NCBI GenBank assembly: GCA_024637015.1
Contig: JAGXGE010000001.1
Coordinates: forward strand, 85,255-149,254
Length of the DNA: 64,000 nt
DNA from: Aequorivita sp.
GTDB taxonomy: Bacteria; Bacteroidota; Bacteroidia; Flavobacteriales; Flavobacteriaceae
Direction of reading: 5' to 3'
A program made the position numbers and the translations under genes. Every line of letters begins with the position of its first letter. Position 1 is the first letter of the stretch. The notes under the pieces are model-generated. The model made no database searches and was not told the origin of the DNA. It saw only the letters and a program-made list of their open reading frames with translations. Of this stretch, positions 1-8,030 are shown piece by piece.

Positions 1-76
1 TGTTGAAATTTTAATAAACAAAGCTACTGCAAATGCAATTGGTTATAGAAATGATTTATTAAAAACCATTAACAAA

Positions 77-106
77 AAATCCCGAAAGCAGAAACTTTCG
101 GGATTT
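77..106. terminator. Bidirectional hairpin terminator
   Basis: A perfect 12-bp stem (77-88 pairs with 95-106) with a 6-nt loop is flanked by A-rich sequence on the left and T/A-rich sequence on the right. It lies just 3' of the minus-strand DUF5606 gene and would end that transcript. It could also serve a plus-strand gene entering from the left. Confidence 0.75.
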
Positions 107-130
107 ATAATATTTATAAAAAATTGAATT

Positions 131-688
131 TTAAGTTTTACGTGAAGCTGCATTTTTTGTAGAGCCACCTTTTTTAGTTGAGGAAGCTTTAGGATTTGCC
201 GTTTTAGGTGCAGCAGCTTTTGGAGTAGTAGTTTTTTTGGAAACTATCTTTTTTGCTTTTTCTCCAGCTTCTTTTTCCTCTTCATTGGTTTCTTCTTTTG
301 CTTCAGAGAAATCGGTCATACCGTTTTTCACAAGCATATTGTACCATTGCACCACTTTTTTAATATCACTTACATAAACGCGGTCTTCATCATAATCTGG
401 CATTACGCTGAAAAAATATTCCTCAAGTTCCTCTTTAGAAGCTTTATGGCCTATAGTCTCTTTTCCGCCTTCTTTTTCAGAAATCTTTTCAAACACTTTG
501 CGAAGTGGAACTTCTTCCGTCAACGTATAGATAGCAATTTCAGAAAGTAAGCTTACGTTGTGGCGACCGCTAACATTTATGGTTTTTCCGTCCAAAAGCG
601 ATTCTGCAAGGAATCCCGCACGGGTCTGGTTTTTTAATTTATAAAGTCCGGGTTTGCCGGCAATGGAAAGCACTTTTTCTAAACTCAT
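131..688 (-). CDS. DUF5606 domain-containing protein
   Basis: A 185-residue protein whose first 130 or so residues match the Bacteroidota DUF5606 type (N-terminus MSLEKVLSIAGKPGLY). This gene is usually found beside def and ruvX, as here. Its biochemical role is unknown. Residues from about 140 onward form a low-complexity tail rich in Lys, Ala, Pro, Ser and Thr (for example AAPKTANPKA), resembling histone-H1-like or DNA-binding tails. It is the last gene of a probable ruvX-def-DUF5606 operon, 65 bp after def, and ends at the hairpin at 77-106. The family assignment is firm. A nucleic-acid-binding role for the tail is only a guess. Confidence 0.85.
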   Translation of the reverse strand: MSLEKVLSIAGKPGLYKLKNQTRAGFLAESLLDGKTINVSGRHNVSLLSEIAIYTLTEEVPLRKVFEKISEKEGGKETIGHKASKEELEEYFFSVMPDYDEDRVYVSDIKKVVQWYNMLVKNGMTDFSEAKEETNEEEKEAGEKAKKIVSKKTTTPKAAAPKTANPKASSTKKGGSTKNAASRKT

Positions 689-753
689 AAACTACTTTTA
701 AAATGTTTTAACGGATGCAAATATCTTTGGTTTGGTTAATATAAACAAGTGTG

Positions 754-1344
754 TTAACGTTTCTTTTTTGCATTTGGAAATTTCATGCGGTATTCTATGC
801 TCACATTACCTTTGGAAATGTTGGCCAACTTGCTTTTTATAAGTCTTTTTTTCAAGGGCGAAAGCTTATCAGTAAAGAGAATACCTTCAATATGATCATA
901 TTCATGCTGAATAATTCGCGCCACCATCCCGCTGAATGTTTCTTTGTGTTTTTTGAAATTTTCGTCTTCGTATTCAATCACGATATTTGGCTGACGGAAA
1001 ACGTCCTCGCGCACGTCCGGAATGCTTAAACAGCCTTCGTTGAATGCCCATTCATCACCAGATTCCTCAAGAATTTGCGCATTGATGAAAACTTTCTTAA
1101 AGGTGGAAACGAATTTTTGTTCTTCTTCAGAAAGATCTTCATCATCCTCAAAAGGCGTGGCATCTACTATAAAAAGGCGGATGGGTAAATTAACCTGAGG
1201 TGCGGCAAGACCAATGCCACGTGCTTCGTACATGGTTTCAAACATATTTTCGAGCACCGTATCCAAGTTTGGATAATCTTTGGTTATTTCTTTAGTTTCT
1301 TTTCGTAATACGGGGTCTCCGTAAGCTACTATAGGTAGTATCAT
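754..1344 (-). CDS. def: Peptide deformylase
   Basis: Removes the formyl group from the N-terminal methionine of nascent proteins in the cytoplasm, using a bound metal. All three family motifs are present: GIGLAAPQ at residues 43-50, EGCLS at 103-107 with the metal-binding Cys105, and HEYDH at 147-151 with metal-ligand His147 and His151 and catalytic Glu148. The length of 196 residues is normal for the Bacteroidota form, which has an acidic insertion (about 65-75) between motifs 1 and 2. Only 4 bp separate its start from the ruvX stop, so the two are probably co-transcribed. Identification is secure. Confidence 0.97.
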   Translation of the reverse strand: MILPIVAYGDPVLRKETKEITKDYPNLDTVLENMFETMYEARGIGLAAPQVNLPIRLFIVDATPFEDDEDLSEEEQKFVSTFKKVFINAQILEESGDEWAFNEGCLSIPDVREDVFRQPNIVIEYEDENFKKHKETFSGMVARIIQHEYDHIEGILFTDKLSPLKKRLIKSKLANISKGNVSIEYRMKFPNAKKKR

Positions 1345-1348
1345 TAAA

Positions 1349-1759
1349 CTATTTATTATATAAAAACTCTTGTAAAATTATCGTCGCACTAATCTCGTCA
1401 ACCAGCGCTTTGTTCTGTCGTTGTTTCTTTTTCAATCCGCTGTCAATCATGGTTTGAAAAGCCATTTTACTAGTATAACGTTCGTCTACACGCTTTACTT
1501 CTAAGTCGGGAAAAACTTCGGAAAATTTCTTTAAAAACTTCTTAATTTCTTCTTCTATGTTGGAATGGGTTCCATCTTTCTGTTTGGGTTCCCCTACCAA
1601 AACCAGTTCCACTTTTTCCGAAGCGATATATTTTTTCAAAAAATCCATCAATTCAGAAGTAGCCACTGTAGTTAAGCCAGAAGCAATTAACTGCAGCTCA
1701 TCAGTAATAGCAATACCCGTGCGCTTGCTGCCGTAATCCAGTGCTAAAATTCTTCCCAT
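1349..1759 (-). CDS. ruvX: RuvX/YqgF Holliday-junction resolvase-like protein (pre-16S rRNA nuclease)
   Basis: A 136-residue RNase H-fold protein of the YqgF family, implicated in the final maturation of 16S rRNA and described as a putative Holliday-junction resolvase. The N-terminal ILALDYGSKRTGIA carries the first catalytic Asp (D8). VLVGEP and the RVDERYTS segment with its conserved acidic residues follow. It is the first gene of the minus-strand set with def and DUF5606. A TAnnTTTG-like box lies 9 bp upstream, implying a very short leader. The family is certain; which of the two activities matters in this organism is not visible. Confidence 0.93.
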   Translation of the reverse strand: MGRILALDYGSKRTGIAITDELQLIASGLTTVATSELMDFLKKYIASEKVELVLVGEPKQKDGTHSNIEEEIKKFLKKFSEVFPDLEVKRVDERYTSKMAFQTMIDSGLKKKQRQNKALVDEISATIILQEFLYNK

Positions 1760-1767
1760 ACTGACTG

Positions 1768-1775
1768 CAAAAATA
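1768..1775 (-). promoter_or_regulatory. Candidate -7 box for ruvX-def operon
   Basis: Read on the minus strand this is TATTTTTG, a match to the Bacteroidota TAnnTTTG box, 9 bp from the ruvX ATG. A clear -33 element at the usual 19-21 bp spacing is not seen; a TTG lies about 23 bp further upstream. The call rests on the -7 match only. Confidence 0.4.
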
Positions 1776-1828
1776 AGGGTTTCCGAAATAGTATGCTACA
1801 ATTGGACAGTTATTTGGAACGGAGGTTT

Positions 1829-1836
1829 TATATTTG
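1829..1836 (+). promoter_or_regulatory. Candidate -7 box for dapD
   Basis: TATATTTG fits the Bacteroidota TAnnTTTG box and lies about 58 bp before the dapD start in the divergent ruvX-dapD gap. No -33 element stands out at the standard spacing. Confidence 0.4.
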
Positions 1837-1893
1837 TGGAAAGGATGCTAGAAGGCGAATGCCAGAAGCAAAAAACAATAGCACGATTATATC

Positions 1894-2709
1894 ATGACTG
1901 AACTCCAACAAACCATAGAAAAAGCTTGGGAAGACCGTTCCCTTCTTACCGAAACCGAAACCATCGTCGCCATTCGCGAAGTTGTAAACCTTTGTGACGA
2001 AGGGAAACTTCGTTGTGCAGAACCAACCCCTGATGGCTGGCAAGTTAACGAATGGGTGAAAAAAGCGATCGTTCTCTACTTTCCCATCCAAAAAATGAAA
2101 ACGCTTGAAGCTGGTATTTTTGAATATCACGATAAAATTCCGCTAAAATCTGGTTACGAAGCCAAAGGAATCCGCGTAGTGCCAAATGCCGTAGCACGTC
2201 ACGGTGCTTACATCTCCAAAGGTGTAATCCTGATGCCAAGCTACGTAAATATAGGTGCTTATGTGGATGAAGGTACAATGGTAGATACTTGGGCCACCGT
2301 GGGAAGTTGTGCACAGATTGGCAAAAACGTCCATTTAAGTGGTGGTGTAGGCATTGGTGGTGTTTTGGAACCATTACAGGCCGCGCCTGTAATTATTGAA
2401 GATGGCGCTTTTATAGGCTCACGATGCATCGTTGTTGAAGGCGTTCGAGTGGGCAAAGAAGCCGTTTTGGGCGCCAATGTGGTGCTTACCGCTTCCACAA
2501 AAATTATTGATGTTACGGGAGAAAGCTCCATTGAAATAAAAGGATACGTTCCCGAACGTTCCGTGGTTATTCCCGGAAGTTATACTAAAAAATTCCCCGC
2601 CGGCGAATATCAAGTGCCATGTGCTTTAATTATAGGAAAAAGGAAGGAAAGTACTAATCTAAAGACTTCTTTGAATGATGCTTTGAGGGAGTATGGGGTG
2701 GCGGTTTGA
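1894..2709 (+). CDS. dapD: 2,3,4,5-tetrahydropyridine-2,6-dicarboxylate N-succinyltransferase
   Basis: Catalyses succinyl-CoA-dependent acylation of tetrahydrodipicolinate in the lysine/diaminopimelate pathway, supplying peptidoglycan cross-link precursors. The protein has 271 residues, the usual DapD length. It has an N-terminal helical domain (1-100) and then left-handed beta-helix hexapeptide repeats (about 105-220), seen as MPSYVNIGAYVDEGTMVDTW and GVGIGGVLEP. The C-terminus contains the family segment YQVPCALIIGKR. The gene stands alone between the divergent ruvX operon and the convergent kinase gene. Identification is secure. Confidence 0.96.
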   Translation: MTELQQTIEKAWEDRSLLTETETIVAIREVVNLCDEGKLRCAEPTPDGWQVNEWVKKAIVLYFPIQKMKTLEAGIFEYHDKIPLKSGYEAKGIRVVPNAVARHGAYISKGVILMPSYVNIGAYVDEGTMVDTWATVGSCAQIGKNVHLSGGVGIGGVLEPLQAAPVIIEDGAFIGSRCIVVEGVRVGKEAVLGANVVLTASTKIIDVTGESSIEIKGYVPERSVVIPGSYTKKFPAGEYQVPCALIIGKRKESTNLKTSLNDALREYGVAV

Positions 2710-2765
2710 TGTTAATGAGAAAAAGGGGAGATTCCAATTCTATTTTTCCGTTTGATCATTTAAAA

Positions 2766-3512
2766 TTATCTACGCCTCCGCAGTTTTTTACTATTCTTGA
2801 CTTTCTGAAATTTTCTGCTGTAGAAACTCATAAGTTCATGGGTTTCGGAATATGTTTTTCCATAAAGCTCAGCATATTTCTTAGCCATAATTTTAATCAT
2901 GGTTTTAGAAAGCCAAAGTCTGCGGAAATTGCGCATCCGTTTTTTGAAATCCATTGGCTCAAAACGCATTCGGTTTAAGTCAATCAAATAAAAATCAAAT
3001 TTGTTTTTATCGGTTTCAAGTATCAAGGTGTTTCCAGGGGAATGGTCTAAAAAATTCACGCCATTTTCGTGAAGTTTAAAAGTAAATTGGGTAAACTGGT
3101 TTAAAACCTCGTTTCTCTTTTTAAACTCCGGATTGTGTATCAACTCTCGAAAATCAAAATCATAATTCACATGCTCGCTCACATAAAAACTTTTCTTTAA
3201 TCCAAAAGAAAATCGTTCCAAATACGCCACGGGAAATGGCGTATTTATTCCAAAGCCAATCAATTTTGAAGCGTATTCAAAAGAGCGTTTTGCCTTGCTT
3301 TTCCGAAGAAATTCATAAACCAAGGATTGGAAAACATGTGGAGTTTTAAATTTTTTAATGTTAAAGGAAGTTCCTTCCAGCTGCACCATTTTTATAACAT
3401 TTCGCTCGCCTTTAGTTACGTATTCCCCATTTTTTTCAAAATTGTTAAGCACATCCTTTAACTTTTCAGCTAAGTGGGAATATTTAGGGTGGATTATAAA
3501 ATTCTTGCGCAT
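2766..3512 (-). CDS. Lipopolysaccharide kinase, InaA/WaaP-like
   Basis: A 248-residue protein with the small protein-kinase-like fold of the InaA/Kdo-kinase family, which phosphorylates Kdo or heptose in the lipopolysaccharide inner core. The catalytic loop is visible as FLDHSPGNTLI (Asp, then Asn five residues later) and the metal-binding motif as YLIDLNR about 20 residues on. The C-terminus is very basic (KKLRRRR). It is divergent from the GT9 gene and next to other core-type glycosyltransferases, which supports a core-kinase role. The exact sugar acceptor cannot be told. Its ATG at 3510-3512 lies inside the non-coding 5' extension of the GT9 reading frame. Confidence 0.8.
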   Translation of the reverse strand: MRKNFIIHPKYSHLAEKLKDVLNNFEKNGEYVTKGERNVIKMVQLEGTSFNIKKFKTPHVFQSLVYEFLRKSKAKRSFEYASKLIGFGINTPFPVAYLERFSFGLKKSFYVSEHVNYDFDFRELIHNPEFKKRNEVLNQFTQFTFKLHENGVNFLDHSPGNTLILETDKNKFDFYLIDLNRMRFEPMDFKKRMRNFRRLWLSKTMIKIMAKKYAELYGKTYSETHELMSFYSRKFQKVKNSKKLRRRR

Positions 3513-3560
3513 TTTGAAAAATTATACATTCAAAAAAAGTATTTTGCGAAGGTAATCTAT

Positions 3561-4643
3561 ATGAAGAAAATACTAGTAATACAGAACAAAAGAATTGGCG
3601 ATGTGCTCTTGAGCTCCGTTATTGCCAATAATATAAAAAAAGTTTTTCCCGACAGTGAAATTACTTTTTTCGCGTATAATTATACCACGGGTGTATTGGA
3701 AAATAACCCCAATATAGAGCACATAATTGCTATAAACGAAAAAAAACTAAAGCAACTGCCCTATTTTTTCACCACTATCCTAAAGCTACGTGCAGAGAAT
3801 TTCGATATTATTTTTGACCCCTATGCAAAATTCCAAAGTAGGATGATTTGTCTGGGCAGCGGTGCAAAATACAGGATTGGGTTTAAGCGAGAGCACAAAA
3901 AGCTGAAACTTCCTTTTTATACCCATCCTGTAAATTTCAAGAAAAAGGCGACGTTACCCTGCGGACGTGGTATTGAGGATAGAATAAATTTAATACAATC
4001 GGTTTTTCCACTTGAACAGGTAGATTATGAGCCTAAAATTTTTTTAACGGAAAATGAGCAAAATTTCAACGGACTTGAAAAGATACCGCATCCCGTAATT
4101 ATGCTTGGCGTATTGGGAAGCACCCCCAAAAAATCCATGCCCTATGAATATATTGCAGGAATAATAGATTATATAACTGAAAAATACCAGGTTACCATTC
4201 TCTTTAATTATGCCCCGCATCAAAAAAGTGAGGCTTTGAAGATTTATGAAAAATGTTCTTTTAAAACTCAAATAAATCTAGACATCTATGCTTCATCCAT
4301 CCGCGGTTTTGCGGTTTTAATGAACCAGTGCAACCTATTGGTAAGCAACGAGGGAGGAAGTGTTCATATTACCAAGGCACTGGAAAAACCTACGTTTACT
4401 ATTTACTCGCCATATATTGATAAAGATGCATGGAATAGTTTTGAGGATGGGAAATTGCATCAATCCATTCATCTTTTGGAAGAAAAACCCGACCTATTTA
4501 GCAGTTTTTCCCCTGAGGAAAGAAAAAAAATTGAAGCAAACCCAGAATCACTTTATTTGAAGTTAACGCCCGCAATGATTCTTTCAAAATTGAAACCGTT
4601 TTTAGAGCATCATTTAGGGTCCTTCGCAAAAACTTCTTCTTAA
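3561..4643 (+). CDS. Glycosyltransferase family 9 (heptosyltransferase-like)
   Basis: A GT-B enzyme of the ADP-heptose:LPS heptosyltransferase family, expected to act at the inner membrane on lipopolysaccharide core. The N-terminus MKKILVIQNKRIGDVLLSS is the family signature and the C-terminal half has the matching SNEGGSVHITKALEKPT donor-binding segment. The reading frame is open 29 codons further upstream, but the conserved start is the ATG at 3561, giving 360 residues. The longer version would overlap the divergent kinase. The 3' end faces the convergent two-module GT2 only 8 bp away. Confidence 0.88.
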   Translation: MKKILVIQNKRIGDVLLSSVIANNIKKVFPDSEITFFAYNYTTGVLENNPNIEHIIAINEKKLKQLPYFFTTILKLRAENFDIIFDPYAKFQSRMICLGSGAKYRIGFKREHKKLKLPFYTHPVNFKKKATLPCGRGIEDRINLIQSVFPLEQVDYEPKIFLTENEQNFNGLEKIPHPVIMLGVLGSTPKKSMPYEYIAGIIDYITEKYQVTILFNYAPHQKSEALKIYEKCSFKTQINLDIYASSIRGFAVLMNQCNLLVSNEGGSVHITKALEKPTFTIYSPYIDKDAWNSFEDGKLHQSIHLLEEKPDLFSSFSPEERKKIEANPESLYLKLTPAMILSKLKPFLEHHLGSFAKTSS

Positions 4644-4650
4644 AAAAGTT

Positions 4651-6324
4651 TTATTGGGAGTGTATTTCTTTTTGAAATTCATTTTTTTCAATACCGTAGT
4701 GGGTCCAAATTCTTTTTTCTCTTTTAGTTACCCTTCTAATGGCTTTATTTTTTACAAACATTTCTTTGGTAACATACCCACGCTCATGTTCCAAATGTAA
4801 TGTAACTGTACTGTACCGAATTTGAAGTGGTTTTATTCCGTAATTCATCAACCGCTCCCCCATTTCACGGTCCTCCCCCCCGTACTGCATCCGCTCGTCA
4901 AACCCGTTTATGGCTATTACATCTTTGCGCCAACCGGAAGCATTGTTGCCGTCCCAAGTAGCGCTGGTGGGAGTGAAAGTATTCAAAATATCTTCTTTCA
5001 AACCATAGCTTGTAAGCTTGTTGATTTTAAAAGATTTTTTGAGTCCGTGTTTCAAAAGCCATTTCGCGTTGAAACAGCGCTGGGCTTCAATATCGTTTTT
5101 AGTGATTTGTTTCGAAATTTTCATCGACAATTTAAAATAACCCGCCGAAAGAAAACATCCCGGCCGGCTCAGCCCCAAATGCGTTGAAACCAAATCATTC
5201 CGAGGAATGCAATCACCATCGGTAAAAATTAAATATTCTCCTTTTGAAGCAATAATCGCCTTGTTAAGAATTTTTGTTTTCTGAAAACCGTGGTCTTCTT
5301 GCCAAACATGGGTTATTCTTAGCGGTGAATTTTCTTTAAAGGAGTGAATCATTTTAGTAGTTTCTTCCATAGAACCATCGTCGGCAATGATAATTTCAAA
5401 ATTCTTTTCAAGCTGTTGCTCAAAGCCCCAAAGTGCTTTTTGGAGCCATTCCGGTTGGTTATAGGTACTCACAATTACCGATACATAAGGCGCCGCATCG
5501 GCATCTTTCATAATCCCGTAGGGAGTCCACTTCTTTTTTTGGTCGCGGGTGAGCTTACGGATGGCGAGGTTCTTTTGAATTGACTCCTCATTCTTGTAGC
5601 CCCGGGGATGGTCCAAGTGAAGAACTACCGCATTGTAACGAATCTGCTTGCTTTTTATGCCCAAATTCATCAAACGCTCCCCAAGCTCACGATCCTGTCC
5701 GCCGTATTGCATGCGTTCATCTAAACCATTTATAGCTACAATATCTTTCTTCCAGCCCGAAGCGTTGTGCCCGTTCCAACTGGCATTTGTAGTCGTGAAC
5801 GCATTTAAAAGGGAAGCCTTTAAAGCCCCGGAATACAGTTTATTGTTTTTAAAAGAAGAAGTCAATCCGTTTTTTTTCAGCCAGGAAACATCAAAACATT
5901 TTTCAGTATAAATATCTTCTTTAGTAATTTGTTGTGAAATATCCATCGGCAACATAAAATAGCCCCCAGAAAGAAAATAACCTTCCTCGCGGTATTTCAC
6001 GTGCTGTTCCACAAAATCCTTCCGAGGAATACAGTCGCCGTCGCTCATTATAATATATTCGGTGCTGCATTGTTGTATGGCTTTATTGAGAATCTGCGAT
6101 TTCTGAAAACCCTTGTCCTCGTGCCAAACATGTACTATAGGATAAAAAGCTTCCGCTTCCATCTTTTTCAGCAGTTGCCTTGTTTCGTCATTGGAACCAT
6201 CATCGGCAATTATCACTTCAAATTGTCTATAGGTTTGATTGTTATAGCCGTACAACACTTTCTCCAACCACTCGGTGGAATTAAATGTGCTTACAATTAT
6301 GGAAGTGTCAAGTTGCTTCATCAT
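4651..6324 (-). CDS. Tandem-duplicated two-module glycosyltransferase family 2
   Basis: About 557 residues made of two closely similar GT2/GT7C-type modules, roughly 1-275 and 280-555. Both carry a VSTFN/VSTYN start, DDGS, a MSDGDCIPR or FTDGDCIPR DxD motif, NASGWKKD/NASGWRKD, and a YGGQDRELGERL/YGGEDREMGERL block of the galactosyltransferase C-terminal type. This layout recalls two-domain polymerases such as chondroitin synthase, which add alternating sugars, but here the modules look like copies of each other. Starts at 6348, 6324 and 6321 are all in frame; the double Met at 6324/6321 places the catalytic core at the normal distance. Substrate unknown. Confidence 0.85.
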   Translation of the reverse strand: MMKQLDTSIIVSTFNSTEWLEKVLYGYNNQTYRQFEVIIADDGSNDETRQLLKKMEAEAFYPIVHVWHEDKGFQKSQILNKAIQQCSTEYIIMSDGDCIPRKDFVEQHVKYREEGYFLSGGYFMLPMDISQQITKEDIYTEKCFDVSWLKKNGLTSSFKNNKLYSGALKASLLNAFTTTNASWNGHNASGWKKDIVAINGLDERMQYGGQDRELGERLMNLGIKSKQIRYNAVVLHLDHPRGYKNEESIQKNLAIRKLTRDQKKKWTPYGIMKDADAAPYVSVIVSTYNQPEWLQKALWGFEQQLEKNFEIIIADDGSMEETTKMIHSFKENSPLRITHVWQEDHGFQKTKILNKAIIASKGEYLIFTDGDCIPRNDLVSTHLGLSRPGCFLSAGYFKLSMKISKQITKNDIEAQRCFNAKWLLKHGLKKSFKINKLTSYGLKEDILNTFTPTSATWDGNNASGWRKDVIAINGFDERMQYGGEDREMGERLMNYGIKPLQIRYSTVTLHLEHERGYVTKEMFVKNKAIRRVTKREKRIWTHYGIEKNEFQKEIHSQ

Positions 6325-6410
6325 TGCAAAGATAAATTTATTTATCAAGTTGGCTCAGGAAACAAAAAGTTGTAATTTCGAAATGAAAAATATTTTCTGA
6401 AATAAATAAA

Positions 6411-6462
6411 GCCACGAATTAACGAATATTTTTTTATTGGCAAACATTCGAGTATTCTTGGC
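6411..6462. repeat. Short palindromic element, ACCACGAA family, no cargo
   Basis: The left arm 6411-6431 (GCCACGAATTAACGAA...) is an imperfect inverted match, about 16 of 21, to the right arm 6442-6462. The arms resemble the ends of the GxxExxY element at 10649-11138. It sits directly before the GT2 start codon at 6470. No gene lies between the arms. Confidence 0.5.
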
Positions 6463-6469
6463 AACAAAT

Positions 6470-7204
6470 ATGGCAAAACTAACGGTAATCATACCCACTT
6501 TCAATGAGGAAGCCTATCTTGAGGATGCGCTGTTTTCCGTTGCATTTGCTGATGAAATAATTGTGATCGATTCCTTCAGTAATGATGCAACACCAGAAAT
6601 AGCCACGAAATACGCCACGAAATTTCTGCAGCGAAAATTCGATAATTTTTCGAACCAAAAAAATTTCGCATTAAAGGAAGCAACCGGAGATTGGGTTTTG
6701 TTTGTAGATGCAGACGAGCGCGTTACCCATTCACTGGAAGCTGAAATACAAAAAGCGATAGAAAATCCAAAACACAGTGGTTACAAAATAAATTTTCCAC
6801 ATTTTTACATGAACCGTTTTCTGTATCATCACAGCGATGATGTCCTTCGGCTAGTGAAACGTGAAAGTGCAAGGTTTTCTGGCTCAGTACACGAAAAATT
6901 GCATTGTGGCGGAAGCTTGGGGAAATTGAAAAATAAAATGCTCCATTTTACCTATAAAGGGTTGGACAGTTATATTTCAAAAAAAGAATCATACGCGTGG
7001 ATTCAAGCGGAGCAACAGTTTGCAAAAGGCAAAAAAACAACTTGGTTCCACCTGTTTTTTAAACCGGCCTATCGTTTTTTCCGTTCTTTCATTTTAAAAG
7101 GCGGTTTCCGTGATGGCGTTCCGGGAATGACCGTGGCGGCCGTAAATGCCTATGGCGTTTTTGAAAGATTTGTCAAGTTGATGTTGCTAAACAAGGGTCT
7201 TTAA
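6470..7204 (+). CDS. Glycosyltransferase family 2, WaaE/KdtX-like
   Basis: A 244-residue GT-A enzyme of the group that includes LPS core beta-glucosyltransferase WaaE. Visible are LTVIIPTFNEEAYLEDAL, the nucleotide-binding VIDSFSNDAT segment, QKNFAL and the DxD-like FVDADERV (about residue 85). The C-terminal amphipathic part (FKPAYRFFRSFILKGGFRDG) is typical of the group and should associate with the membrane. An in-frame TTG at 6437 exists, but the ATG at 6470 gives the conserved N-terminus. The next gene is a paralogue in the same orientation, and both probably act on lipopolysaccharide core. Confidence 0.85.
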   Translation: MAKLTVIIPTFNEEAYLEDALFSVAFADEIIVIDSFSNDATPEIATKYATKFLQRKFDNFSNQKNFALKEATGDWVLFVDADERVTHSLEAEIQKAIENPKHSGYKINFPHFYMNRFLYHHSDDVLRLVKRESARFSGSVHEKLHCGGSLGKLKNKMLHFTYKGLDSYISKKESYAWIQAEQQFAKGKKTTWFHLFFKPAYRFFRSFILKGGFRDGVPGMTVAAVNAYGVFERFVKLMLLNKGL

Positions 7205-7264
7205 AAAAAATAAAACCCGTAATTCCCAAAATCATTACTTTTACAAAAAGTAATCGCTGTTTTT

Positions 7265-8026
7265 TTGGAAAACCCCGTAAAAATTTCCGCCCTCGCCATC
7301 ACGCTCAACGAAGCGCACAATATTGAAGGCTACATAAAAAGCCTTTGGTTTGCAGATGAAATTGTAATCGTTGATTCATTCAGTAATGATAATACGGTGG
7401 CATTGGCATCAAAGAACGAAAAGGTTACCGTGCATCAACGCGTTTTTGACAATTTTTCTGCACAAAAGAATTTTGCTATTTCAAAAGCAAACAACAGTTG
7501 GGTCACTTTTTTTGATTTGGATGAGGAAGTAACCCCCGCACTCGCAAACGAAATTGTGGAAAGGCTCAACAACCCAGTAGCTATTGCGTATTTCGTGAAA
7601 AGGGATTTTTATTTTATGGGAAAACGCATAAAATACAGTGGTTTGCAGAATGATTTCATTATTCGCTTTTTCAATAAAAACCACTGTAAATACAACGCAA
7701 ATTTGGTGCACGAAACTTTGGAAACAAACGGCAAAACCGAAAATTTAAAGAACCATCTGCCCCATCATACCTATAAATCTTTTGATGATTACACCGCAAA
7801 AATGCACCAATACAGTGCCCTGCAAGCGGAAATGCTTTACAAAAAAGGAAAAAGACCAAATTATTACCATTTTCTGTTCCGCCCATTTTACCGTTTTTGG
7901 AATCAGTTTATTTTCCGTTTGGGCATTTTGGACGGAAAAGAAGGGTTTGTTTTGGCATATGTGAGCGCTTTTTCAGTGTTTAAAAGGTATGTAAACCTCT
8001 GGCTTTTATATAAAAAAATTGATTGA
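7265..8026 (+). CDS. Glycosyltransferase family 2, WaaE/KdtX-like paralogue
   Basis: A 253-residue paralogue of the preceding gene, with the same motif order: ALAITLNEAHNIEGYI, VDSFSNDNTV, QKNFAI, FFDLDEEVTP and FRPFYRFWNQFIFRLG. The DxD region reads DLD rather than DAD. The only reasonable start is a TTG at 7265, since no ATG lies near the conserved N-terminus. The downstream gene begins within 5 bp of its stop, so the two are probably co-transcribed. It is presumably a core glycosyltransferase with a sugar specificity different from its neighbour. Confidence 0.83.
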   Translation: MENPVKISALAITLNEAHNIEGYIKSLWFADEIVIVDSFSNDNTVALASKNEKVTVHQRVFDNFSAQKNFAISKANNSWVTFFDLDEEVTPALANEIVERLNNPVAIAYFVKRDFYFMGKRIKYSGLQNDFIIRFFNKNHCKYNANLVHETLETNGKTENLKNHLPHHTYKSFDDYTAKMHQYSALQAEMLYKKGKRPNYYHFLFRPFYRFWNQFIFRLGILDGKEGFVLAYVSAFSVFKRYVNLWLLYKKID

Positions 8027-8030
8027 TTTT

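Noticed and set aside
2-127. Open plus-strand frame at the left edge, could be the 3' end of a gene
   Set aside because: The frame runs straight through the perfect hairpin at 77-106 and no family was recognised in the 41 residues. A real gene end before the hairpin cannot be supported.
3474-3560. Longer GT9 N-terminus
   Set aside because: It would overlap the divergent kinase start, and the family begins at MKKILVIQNKRIGD.
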